Assembly: GCA_963725415.1 (NCBI GenBank)
Contig: CAVRZY010000190.1
Span: forward strand, 5,748-69,747
Direction: 5' to 3'
Source of the DNA: CAVRZY01 sp963725415
GTDB lineage: Bacteria > Acidobacteriota > Terriglobia > Bryobacterales > Bryobacteraceae
DNA length: 64,000 nt
Shown here piece after piece: positions 27,456 to 35,802 of this stretch; positions within the stretch are counted from its first letter, which is position 1; each line of letters begins with the position of its first letter. The position numbers were made by a program, and so were the translations under genes. Under the pieces are notes generated by a model that did no database searches, was not told the DNA's origin, and saw nothing but the letters and a program-made list of their open reading frames with translations.

Positions 27456-30332
27456 ATGAGACCCATGCGTTTCGCCTGCGTCGCTGCTGTGTGCCTCGCC
27501 GCGCTGTACGCCCAGGGGCCGCAGTTCAAGGACTCCTTCGAAGATGTGAGTGGGCGGCTGCCTAAGGGCTGGAGCGTCCTTCGCGGAGCCGCGGCGGCCG
27601 ACCGCGCCGTTGCCAAGGAGGGCAAGACGTCGCTGCGTCTGGAATCCGACCAGGGTTCCGACGCGTGCGTCGAATCGCCGCTCATCCGAGTCTCGATCGG
27701 CAAGCGCTACGAGGTTCGGGCCTTCGTGCGGACTGAGGGGCTCGAGGTCCGCGATCTGGATCGCTCCCCGATCGCCATTGGGGCGGCGGTCTCGATGGCT
27801 TCCGCGCCCTTCGATGTTCATTCCGAGTCGGTGGGTGGCACGCGCAACTGGACCCCGGTGCGGTTGCGCTTCACCGCCACCCGCGCGGAAGATCACATCC
27901 TGCTGTCAGCCGCGCGGGGAGGGCAGTTGCGGGGGCGGGCGTGGTTCGATTCTGTCAGCCTCGAGGAGATCTCCTCTGGGCCGGACTGGCCCGCGCGCGC
28001 CGCCCTGGAACGATTCGGGCCCGCCTACCGCTTCCCCACCGGAGGCTGGATCTACCTGCACATCGAGGGTTCCCCCTACGAGCGCGGCTACCAGCATGGC
28101 CGCCTGCTGGCCCACGAGATCGAGCAATATCTGAATCGCTGCGCTCTGATTTTGGACACCAAAGCGAAAGAGCGCGCCTGGGAATTCGCCAGGACCACCG
28201 CCAACGCCTTGTTCCTGCGCGGCTTCGATCGCGAAATCCTGGAGGAAATGAAAGGCATTGCTGATGGGGCCACTTCCGCGGGCGTCAAGTGGTCCAATCG
28301 GGACATCGACTTGGTGGACATCGTGACAGCAAACTGTCTGATCGATCTCATGACGCTCAGAGGCGCCCTGCCCATGACGCCCACGGGGCTGGAAGGATTG
28401 AAGTTCGAGCGGCCCGAGTATTCCAAGCCGGCCGGCGGCCCGCCCGTCACCGAGCGTTGCAGCGCTTTCGCGGCCACCGGAGGGGCCACGCGCGACGGCA
28501 AGATGATCATAGGCCACATCACCATGGCCGGCCTGTCCCTTTCTGAGCAGACCAACATCCTGCTGGACGTTAAACCGCAAACGGGCCACCGGGTGCTGAT
28601 GCAGGCCTATCCCGGCGGCATCCAGAGCGGCACCGATTACTATCAGAACGATGCCGGCGTGGTCCTCACCGAGACCACCATTCGCCAGACCCCGTTCAAC
28701 ATCCGCGGGGCGCCCGTGGCCTTCCGCGCGCGCAAGGCCATTCAGTATGGAACCGACATCGACAAAGTCGTCGAGCACCTGCTCCGCGATAACAACGGGC
28801 TGTACACCAACGAGTGGCTCATCGCCGACGCTAAGAACAACGAGATCGCCATGTTCGAGTTGGGCACCAATCGCACCAAGCTGTATCGCAGTTCCCGGAA
28901 CGAGTGGTTCGGCGGGACCAGGGGATTCTACTGGGGCTGCAACAACACCAAGGACCTGGAGGTGCGGCTGGACTACCAGCCCGACCCCAAAGGCGCCCCC
29001 ACGCACGTGCCCTTCGTTCCCAGCCCGCGCGACATCAAGTGGCAGGAGCTTTACCGGCAATACAACGGCAAGATCGACGAGCAGTTCGCATTTCTGGCCT
29101 TTCGCACTGCCCCTCTGGTTAGTGCTTCTTCGTTTGATGCCAAGATCACTACGGCCGATATGGCCTCGCGCCTGATGTGCTGGGCGGTGTTCGGCAAGCC
29201 GAACCAGCGGGAATGGCCGCTGCCCGAGCAGTGGGATCGAGAGAACCTCCCGTTTCTCACCGGCATTTACTCCTCGGGCTACCGGCTCATCCAGCCACTT
29301 CCGGAGAGTCTCCTTTCGGCATCCGAGCCGCGGCCGTCAGGGAGCGGCCCCGCCGCAAAGCCGGAGACACCCGCCCCCAAGAAGCAGTCCTTCAAGGAGC
29401 GCCTCTGGGAAGGCTGGATTTTACCCGCTTCGGACTCCGAGCTTTGGCTCAGTGCGGGGTCGGCGGCCTATTACCGGGTCCTGCAAGCAGAGAACTGGGA
29501 ACAGGAACTCGAAGCACAACGCACCCAGTTCCTGGCCGACGCCCTACGGGGCGATCAGCCGCTTCGCACCCTGGCCAGCCGTCCCGACACCACGCTGTGG
29601 TTCGATCTGGCCACGCACAAGGGCGTGCTGCTGTTTGAGGCCTTGCGCCGCCAGCTCGGCGACGATCACTTCTTCTCCTTGATGAAAGACTTCTTCGCCG
29701 CCAACACGACGCGCGCTGTGACATCGCAGGCCTTTTTCGAGGCGGCGGACAAAGCGGCCGGTCACTCCATGCAACCCTTTTTCGCCACGTGGCTCGACAG
29801 CAAGGGACTGCCGGACGGGGAGCGTGGGGCGGTCTATCTGGCCAGCGACGTGTTCCCCGGGCTGCGTTCTCTGATGCTGGTGTATGGGACCGTCCAGGAG
29901 GCCGGCGCCAACCGCTACGCCGCCGAGCAGGTATGCCGCAGATTGCTGGACTGGTTCGAGAGCGAAGTCCCCATCCGCAAGGATTTCGAGGTCTCTGAGG
30001 AGGAGCTCAAGGCGCACGACGTGATCTTCGTAGGCCGCCCCGAGACCAACTCCGCACTGGCTGCCTGGAAGGACCGCCTGGGTCTGAACTACGACGCTGC
30101 GGTATTCCGCGTGGAGGGCGTGGAGCACGCCTCGGAAAAGGAAGCCCTCATGCTGGCCGCGCCCAATCCCCTAAACCGCGCCCGCATGGTGCTGATTTTG
30201 GCGGGCAACAGCGCCGTGGAAACCGTGCGCCTCTCCTCCGCCTCGCCCGAGCGCTGCGAATACGCCGTCTATCGCGAGGGCAAGCGAACAGCCTGCGGCT
30301 TTCAAAAAAAGCCCGCAGCCCCCGGCAGCTAG
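27456..30332 (+). CDS. Secreted C45-type (acyltransferase/phospholipase B-like) Ntn hydrolase with C-terminal domain
   Basis: A 958-residue exported protein; the signal peptide ends near 'ALYAQG'. Residues ~20-170 form a beta-rich carbohydrate-binding-like domain ('RGRAWFDSVSLEEI'). Residues ~180-600 resemble C45 peptidase/acyl-CoA:6-APA acyltransferase proteins: 'GYQHGRLLAHEIEQYL', 'TERCSAFAATGGATRDGK', where the Cys would become the N-terminal nucleophile, 'IGHITMAG', and 'AYPGGIQSGTDYYQNDAGV'. These enzymes hydrolyse or transfer amide-linked acyl groups. The last ~250 residues include 'SLMKDFFAANTTRAVTSQAF' and 'FEAADKAAGHSMQPFFATWL', the end of an M1 aminopeptidase-like helical domain without its zinc site. 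GGAGG six bases before ATG 27456 supports the start. Confidence 0.75.
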   Translation: MRPMRFACVAAVCLAALYAQGPQFKDSFEDVSGRLPKGWSVLRGAAAADRAVAKEGKTSLRLESDQGSDACVESPLIRVSIGKRYEVRAFVRTEGLEVRDLDRSPIAIGAAVSMASAPFDVHSESVGGTRNWTPVRLRFTATRAEDHILLSAARGGQLRGRAWFDSVSLEEISSGPDWPARAALERFGPAYRFPTGGWIYLHIEGSPYERGYQHGRLLAHEIEQYLNRCALILDTKAKERAWEFARTTANALFLRGFDREILEEMKGIADGATSAGVKWSNRDIDLVDIVTANCLIDLMTLRGALPMTPTGLEGLKFERPEYSKPAGGPPVTERCSAFAATGGATRDGKMIIGHITMAGLSLSEQTNILLDVKPQTGHRVLMQAYPGGIQSGTDYYQNDAGVVLTETTIRQTPFNIRGAPVAFRARKAIQYGTDIDKVVEHLLRDNNGLYTNEWLIADAKNNEIAMFELGTNRTKLYRSSRNEWFGGTRGFYWGCNNTKDLEVRLDYQPDPKGAPTHVPFVPSPRDIKWQELYRQYNGKIDEQFAFLAFRTAPLVSASSFDAKITTADMASRLMCWAVFGKPNQREWPLPEQWDRENLPFLTGIYSSGYRLIQPLPESLLSASEPRPSGSGPAAKPETPAPKKQSFKERLWEGWILPASDSELWLSAGSAAYYRVLQAENWEQELEAQRTQFLADALRGDQPLRTLASRPDTTLWFDLATHKGVLLFEALRRQLGDDHFFSLMKDFFAANTTRAVTSQAFFEAADKAAGHSMQPFFATWLDSKGLPDGERGAVYLASDVFPGLRSLMLVYGTVQEAGANRYAAEQVCRRLLDWFESEVPIRKDFEVSEEELKAHDVIFVGRPETNSALAAWKDRLGLNYDAAVFRVEGVEHASEKEALMLAAPNPLNRARMVLILAGNSAVETVRLSSASPERCEYAVYREGKRTACGFQKKPAAPGS

Positions 30333-30338
30333 TATAAT
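30333..30338 (+). promoter_or_regulatory. Consensus -10 hexamer TATAAT before the MFS gene
   Basis: A perfect TATAAT lies 21 bases before ATG 30360, immediately after the hydrolase stop codon. No good -35 box is seen 16-18 bases upstream. Confidence 0.4.
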
Positions 30339-30359
30339 CGCTGAGTGCCGCCTTCACAG

Positions 30360-31624
30360 ATGAGCTACGTACGCTGGTGGGTGGCGGCGCTGCTTTTCTT
30401 TGCCACCACCATCAACTACCTGGATCGCATTGTCTTCACCGTCCTGAACACCGTCATCGGCAAAGAGTCGGGCTCACCGACCAGACCTACGGCAGTGTGA
30501 ACGCCGCGTTCCAGTTTGCCTACATGGTCGGGTTTCTGTTCGCCGGCAAGTTCATCGACCGCTTCGGGACTCGCATCGGATACGCCGTGGCGATCACCTG
30601 GTGGTCGCTGGCGGCCGCCTTCCACGCAGCAGTGCGCAGCGCTGTCAGTCTGGGCTTCTGGCGCGCCATGCTGGGTCTGGGAGAATCAGGAAACTTCCCG
30701 GCCGCTATCAAGTCGGTGGCCGAATGGTTTCCCTTGAAGGACCGGGCCCTGGCGACGGGCGTTTTCAATGCCGGCGCCAACGTAGCCTCGATGGTCGGCC
30801 CGCCCATCTTGGTTTTCATGAACGCGCGCTACGGCTGGCGCTCCTGTTTCCTGGTGACGGCAGGGCTTGGCTTCATCTGGTTACTGCTGTGGGTGCTGAC
30901 CTACCGGCCCCCGGACAGGCATCCCGCCGTCAAACCTGCCGAACTCGAATACATCCGCAGCGATGCTGCCGCCCCGGAGGCGGAGCCGGCCATCGGGTGG
31001 GCGGCCGTTTTGGGTTACCGCCAGACCTGGGGTTTCACCCTGGCCAAGTTTCTGACCGATCCGGTGTGGTGGTTCTATCTGTTCTGGTTGCCCCGCTACT
31101 TCATCAAAGTCCGGGGTTTCAATTTGGAGCAGGTGGGCTGGGCGCTGCCGGTCATCTACTTGATGGCGGACCTCGGCAGCGTAGCAGGAGGCTGGATCTC
31201 GGGCTTCCTGATTCGCAGAGGATGGCAGCACGGCAAGGCCCGCAAGACGGCCATGGCCATCTGCGCCTGCGCCATGCCCATCGCGGCCCTGGCCGTGCTG
31301 GTGCCGAATACTATCCTGGCCGTGGCTCTGGTAAGCCTGGCCACCGCCGCACACCAGGGGTGGTCTGCCAACCTGTTTACCACCACCTCGGACGTATTCC
31401 CCAAGCAGGCCGTGGGCGACGTGGTGGGCATCGGCGGTTCCGCCGGGGCTTTGGGCGGGATCCTGTTCTCCTCCCTGATCCCCGGCTGGGTGATTGAACA
31501 CTTCGGCTACACGCCGGTGTTCCTGCCGCTGGGATTGTTTCACCTGACGGCCCTGATCATTGTGCACCGTCTGATGGGCGATATGCGGAGAGTCAGCCTG
31601 AGGGAACCTTCCGTCAGGGCGTGA
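30360..31624 (+). CDS. MFS transporter, hexuronate/anion:cation symporter-like (one frameshift)
   Basis: A 12-helix inner-membrane carrier of ~421 residues after repair. The first helix is 'WVAALLFFATTINYLDRIVF', typical of the ACS subfamily (ExuT, GudP, nitrate/glucarate types). Next comes 'GLTDQTYGSVNAAFQFAYMV' and the loop 'GKFIDRFGTRIGYAV', with 'FWRAMLGLGESGNFPAAIK' in helix 4. One T appears to be lost near 30,468 (expected K-E-F-G-L-T-D), moving the frame between helices 1 and 2; the rest is intact. Likely substrates are sugar acids, which would fit the sugar-acid operon at 33.6-35.8 kb. Its end overlaps the convergent JAMM gene by 11 bases. Confidence 0.85.
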
Positions 31625-33546
31625 TTTCCCACTCCAGTACGATCACCGAGACGGGCCGGGCGCCGCTGCGCAAGAGGATTCGGTTCCAGCCGTTCTGGGG
31701 GCCGGGCGCTTCCACTACGATGACCTCGCGGGCCTGCCTGGGGTCGTAGCGGTAGACCGTCCGGTTCCAGCCGTTCTGCGGGCCGGGAGGCTCCGTAACA
31801 GACCCCCGGGAGTATTTAGGATTCGAGCTGTACACCGTCAGCCCGCCGCCCGAGAGCTCCGCCGGATGGGCTCCGATTCGCAGGGGCACGCTGGGCAACT
31901 CCCCGGTCAGCTGGCCCGCCGAGACGCGCTTGTTTTCGATCGAAAGCACGGAGTTTTTCGGCAGAAACCCGGTCCAGATCAGCTTCCCGGAGCTTGGTCC
32001 ACGGTAGGCCGGGGTCGCGCTTTTCGCAGCTTCTGGCACTGCGGAGGTGGGAGCCGAGGGTTTGGGAAGCAGGGTGCGCTCCGGCATGCTGGGTTCTTGG
32101 GTGGCCGGCGGCGGCGCCTGCACAGGGGCTGGCAGTGGGCGAATAGACTGCGGAAGGCCGGACCCCACGGCCGCTGGCTGGGGTGACAATTCCGGAGGAC
32201 TGGGCACCAGCGCGGGCTGCCGGTTGGATGCCACTGGGGGTATGGGCGCCCGCAGGACACGCGGTGGCGCGGCCGCTCGTTGAACCGGGGGCGCCTTGGG
32301 CGGGCTGGAAGCAACTGGAGCCGGCTTGGCCCGCTCCTCCAGATTTTTCAGTTCCCGATCCAGCCGAGCCTTTTCCGCAAGCTGCCTCTCGAGCGTGGCT
32401 CGCAGCTTTTCAGCATCCAGCCGGACCTGATCCATGCGGGGAAGGGGCTCGCCCGCGGCCTTGGCCCCACCGTCGGCGGGGAGCCGTCCCAGGAACCGCG
32501 CCACCTCCTGGACCGGGGCCGCACCGGCTGGTTGCACCTTTAATCGCGCTTCCACGTCCGCCGAACGCCGCACGATGGGAAACGAACCGTTTCTGAGCAA
32601 GGCGGGATTCAGCGGGATGACTACACGAGCCGCGCCGTCTACGATCTCCAGCCAGCCCGCAGTTGCTTCACGGATGGCTTTCGCGGTCGGGCTCCACTGG
32701 ATGGTCGTTTGCCCGTTCTTTTCGACGACGCGCAGGGAAAGCGTGGGCAGGGCGACGGGGGTTGCCGGCTTGGGCCAGTAGTTCGGAACCACAACAGCTC
32801 CTCCCGCTACCAGCAGACACAGGGCGATCAGCAGCCCGATCCAGAGCTGCCGGCTGCGACCGCGCGCCAGTGGCAAGGAGGGCTCCGGCGATTCCATCAC
32901 AAGCGGCGGCTCGGCCAGCTCAGGTTGCACGGGCAGCGGCGCCGGCGAGGCCTGTTCCGCGGGTTGGGCTTCTTCGGGCTCGGCGCCCGGCCTCGCTACG
33001 GAGGCCGGCTCGGCCTCGAATTCGCGGTAGCTCGCCTCGGTGCGCACCGACCCATCCGGCTCGCGAATGAAGAAGCCGATTCGAACAGGCTTCGCCCCAC
33101 GGGGCTGGAGCACCATGGCAACCTGCCACGGCTCCGGGTAATAGCGGTTCCAGGATCTCGAGGTCTTTCTCGGAGATCGAGATCTCACTGCGCGTGTGAG
33201 AGTGGTACCAGCCCACCGGGACCAGATCGTGCAGCGAGGGGTCGGACGCGTACTCGCCCAAGAGCCGGCTCAGCGCGCTCTCGTCCTTCTGGGAGAGCAC
33301 GAAGCCCGGTCCTGAGGCGTATTCGCAGGCTAGCGGGCGGGCGGCCAGAATACGAATCGCATTCCCTTCCCGCCTCCCAAACAGCACGCCCCCTACCTCG
33401 ACTCCTCCATAGGGGAAACTCTCGAAGCCTTCCACCACGGCTCGAAGGATCTCATCCAGGGCGGCTGGTGAGTACTCGATGGCGGGCAAACGCCCTTCCA
33501 GACTCCCACCCCCGAATTCGGCCTCGCGCTCGGCGCCGATCATCAT
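31614..33546 (-). CDS. Membrane-anchored JAMM (MPN) metalloprotease-like protein (one frameshift)
   Basis: The N-terminal ~150 residues form an MPN domain with a complete JAMM zinc motif: Glu in 'VEVGGVLFGRREG', then His-Ser-His-x7-Ser-x2-Asp in 'GWYHSHTRSEISISEKDLEI'. An extra base near 33,150 shifts the frame; the domain continues as 'YYPEPWQVAMVLQPRG' and 'IGFFIREPDGS'. After a Pro/Glu-rich linker comes one transmembrane helix ('LWIGLLIALCLLVAGGAVVV'). The outer part has an Ig-like segment, a coiled coil ('RLDAEKLRATLERQLAEKAR'), a Pro-rich stretch and two C-terminal repeats with PGPQNGWNR. JAMM enzymes cleave isopeptide or peptide bonds, often next to ubiquitin-like tags. Here the protease faces the cytosol and the repeat part the periplasm. 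Total ~643 residues. Confidence 0.78.
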
Positions 33547-33550
33547 ACAG

Positions 33551-33556
33551 ATTCTA
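33551..33556 (-). promoter_or_regulatory. -10-like hexamer TAGAAT directly before the JAMM gene
   Basis: On the minus strand TAGAAT ends four bases before the ATG at 33546. Like the TACAAT at 26,878 it would start transcription at the start codon itself. Confidence 0.3.
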
Positions 33557-33654
33557 CTCTTCCTGTTTCAGCCGGTAAACTCCAAACCGCGCCGTGCATT
33601 TAGGGGACGCTACACTGGTCAGGTGGACCACACACTGACAGGGGCGTGGCGAAG

Positions 33655-34818
33655 ATGGAAATCCTCGGGCTGGCGGATGATCTGACGGGGGCGCTGGAGG
33701 TGGGCGCGAAGTTTGCGGGCCGAGGCCTGGCGGCGTTGGTGACCACGGAGCTGAGCCTGGATGCGAGGGGCATGAACGACACGATCCAGGTTCTGGTCAT
33801 CGACACCGAGAGCAGGCATCTGGAGCCGGCGGAGGCTGCTGAGAGGGTTTATCGATTGGCGCGCGCCGGGCAGGAGCAGGGGATCGGCTTCATCTACAAG
33901 AAGACGGACTCGACACTGCGGGGGAACATCGGGAGTGAGCTTGGGGCGTTGCTGGGGGCTTATCCGGACTCGCGGGTGATCTACGTGCCGGCTTATCCGC
34001 AAATGGGACGGACGGTAAGACAGGGTCACCTTTACGTGGACGGCGTGCTGGTGAGCGAGACTGCGTTTGCCCGCGACAGGCTGAACCCGATCGCGCATAG
34101 CTACATACCGGACCTGCTGGCGGGTCAATGTGAGGTTCCTGTCCGCCGGGTGGACGTGGAGGCGCTGCGGGCAGTGAACACTCCGGCCATCTACGTCTGT
34201 GACGGCGAAACGGAGCACGACGTGAGAGCGGCCGCTCGAATCTTGATGGAATCAGAGGGGCACCTGTTGGCTGCCGGTCCAGCCGCGCTGGCTGAGCGAA
34301 TTGCGGAACTGGTCGGGTGGCCGCGGGGAGAGACCGCGGCGTGGCCGGCTATCGAGAACTGTCTGGTGATCAACGGCAGCCTGCATGAAGTCTCGACACA
34401 GCAGGTGAGGCATGCAGAGGCTAATGGATGGCGATCCGTCGATGCGGAGGCGGCCGCGGCTGCCATTTCCACATCCCACTGGGTAATCCTGAAACGGAAC
34501 AGCGTGAGCGCGGAGGCGGGCCCCGATGCGGCGGCGCGCGAAGGAGAGATGGTTCGCGGTATTTTGGAGCAAGCGGAATTGGACGGCTTGATCATCTTCG
34601 GAGGCGACACCGCCTATGGGGTGGTGAAGGCGATGGGCCGTCCTCCCGTGTATCCCATGGGTGAGGTGGTTCCGGGTGTTCCGCTCTCCAGGATCGATCG
34701 GAAGATGATTGGCCAGAGAGAGCGCGACTTGTACCTGATCACCAAGGCCGGCGGTTTCGGCTCGCTGGATATTCTGTGCCTGCTTCGAAAGTTGCTGTCC
34801 CAGGGTCAAGAGGAGTAG
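33655..34818 (+). CDS. Four-carbon acid sugar kinase family protein
   Basis: A cytosolic ATP-dependent kinase (~387 residues) of the former DUF1537 family, which phosphorylates D-threonate, D-erythronate or related four-carbon acids at the 4-OH. N-terminal domain: 'EILGLADDLTGALEVGAKFA' with the substrate-binding Asp-Asp, and 'GIGFIYKKTDSTLRGNIGSE', a family signature. C-terminal nucleotide domain: 'LVINGSLHEVSTQQV' and 'GLIIFGGDTAYGVVKAMG'. The downstream pdxA-like gene begins three bases after the stop. Kinase plus PdxA2 is the established pair that turns 4-phospho-threonate/erythronate into dihydroxyacetone phosphate. A GTG at 33646 is an alternative start. Confidence 0.86.
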   Translation: MEILGLADDLTGALEVGAKFAGRGLAALVTTELSLDARGMNDTIQVLVIDTESRHLEPAEAAERVYRLARAGQEQGIGFIYKKTDSTLRGNIGSELGALLGAYPDSRVIYVPAYPQMGRTVRQGHLYVDGVLVSETAFARDRLNPIAHSYIPDLLAGQCEVPVRRVDVEALRAVNTPAIYVCDGETEHDVRAAARILMESEGHLLAAGPAALAERIAELVGWPRGETAAWPAIENCLVINGSLHEVSTQQVRHAEANGWRSVDAEAAAAAISTSHWVILKRNSVSAEAGPDAAAREGEMVRGILEQAELDGLIIFGGDTAYGVVKAMGRPPVYPMGEVVPGVPLSRIDRKMIGQRERDLYLITKAGGFGSLDILCLLRKLLSQGQEE

Positions 34819-34820
34819 CC

Positions 34821-35801
34821 ATGCTTTACGGCGTCACGATGGGCGACTCGAGCGGCATTGGCCCGGAGATCCTGCTCAAAGCGTTTCTCGAAGGCAAAGT
34901 CAAGCATCCGATCGTCACGTTCGGCGATCTGGAGGCGCTTGCCTACTACAACGATCACCTGAAGTACGGTGTGACGTTCCGCAGGATTTCGCGGCCGGCG
35001 GAATATCGGGAGGGGGCGCTCAACGTCATCGATTTGAGCGTTATACGGCGCGAGGATGTGACGGTGGGGAGACTAAACCGGAAATCGGGGCAGGCGGCGA
35101 GGGGATACGTGGTGGCTGCGACGCGGGCTGCGCTGGCGGGTGAAATTGCGGCCATAGTGACCCTGCCCATGAACAAGGAAGCGACGCAACTTTCCGACCC
35201 GGAGTTCGTGGGGCACACGGAGCTGATCGGAGGCTTGTGCGGTGTGAAGGATGTGACCATCATGCTGGCGTCGGATGAACTGATTGTGACGCACGTCAGC
35301 ACGCACGTATCGCTTGCAAGGGCGATCGAGCGCGTCAAGAAGGAACGCATCTGCACGGTCATCCGGCTGACCTGGGAGGCGGTGGCGAGATTGAGGGAGC
35401 AGCCTCGCATCGCGGTGGCGGGCCTGAATCCGCACGCCGGCGAGAGCGGGTTGTTCGGAGAGGAAGAGATCCGCGAGATCCGGCCGGCTGTGGAGTGGGC
35501 GCAGAGCCAGGGGCTGCCGGTGGAGGGGCCGTTGCCTCCCGACACGGTGTTCTACCTGGCGGTGCGCCAGCACAGATTCGACGCGGTGGTGTCGATGTAC
35601 CACGACCAAGGGCACATTCCGCTGAAGCTGCTGGATTTTGAAGGCGGGGTGAACGTGGCGCTGGGTCTGCCGATAATTCGCACTTCGGTCGATCACGGGA
35701 CAGCCTTCGACATCGCCGGGCGTGGCGTGGCTTCGACGGCCAGCTTCATTCGGGCGCTGGAGTTCGCGGCGAAGCTGGCGAGGCTCGGGGGGAAGGGCTG
35801 A
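34821..35801 (+). CDS. pdxA2: PdxA2-type 4-phosphoerythronate/4-phospho-D-threonate dehydrogenase
   Basis: A cytosolic NAD-dependent oxidative decarboxylase of ~326 residues. The signature 'MGDSSGIGPEILLKAFLE' opens the protein. Metal ligands are His in 'FVGHTELIGGL', His in 'AGLNPHAGESGLFGEEE' and His in 'MYHDQGHIPLKLL'; the last segment 'IIRTSVDHGTAFDIAGRG' is diagnostic. PdxA proper makes pyridoxal phosphate, but the adjacent four-carbon acid sugar kinase and absence of pdxJ point to the catabolic PdxA2 role, yielding dihydroxyacetone phosphate. The ATG at 34821 has GAGGAG five bases upstream, overlapping the kinase stop, so translation is coupled. Confidence 0.88.
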   Translation: MLYGVTMGDSSGIGPEILLKAFLEGKVKHPIVTFGDLEALAYYNDHLKYGVTFRRISRPAEYREGALNVIDLSVIRREDVTVGRLNRKSGQAARGYVVAATRAALAGEIAAIVTLPMNKEATQLSDPEFVGHTELIGGLCGVKDVTIMLASDELIVTHVSTHVSLARAIERVKKERICTVIRLTWEAVARLREQPRIAVAGLNPHAGESGLFGEEEIREIRPAVEWAQSQGLPVEGPLPPDTVFYLAVRQHRFDAVVSMYHDQGHIPLKLLDFEGGVNVALGLPIIRTSVDHGTAFDIAGRGVASTASFIRALEFAAKLARLGGKG

Positions 35802-35802
35802 T

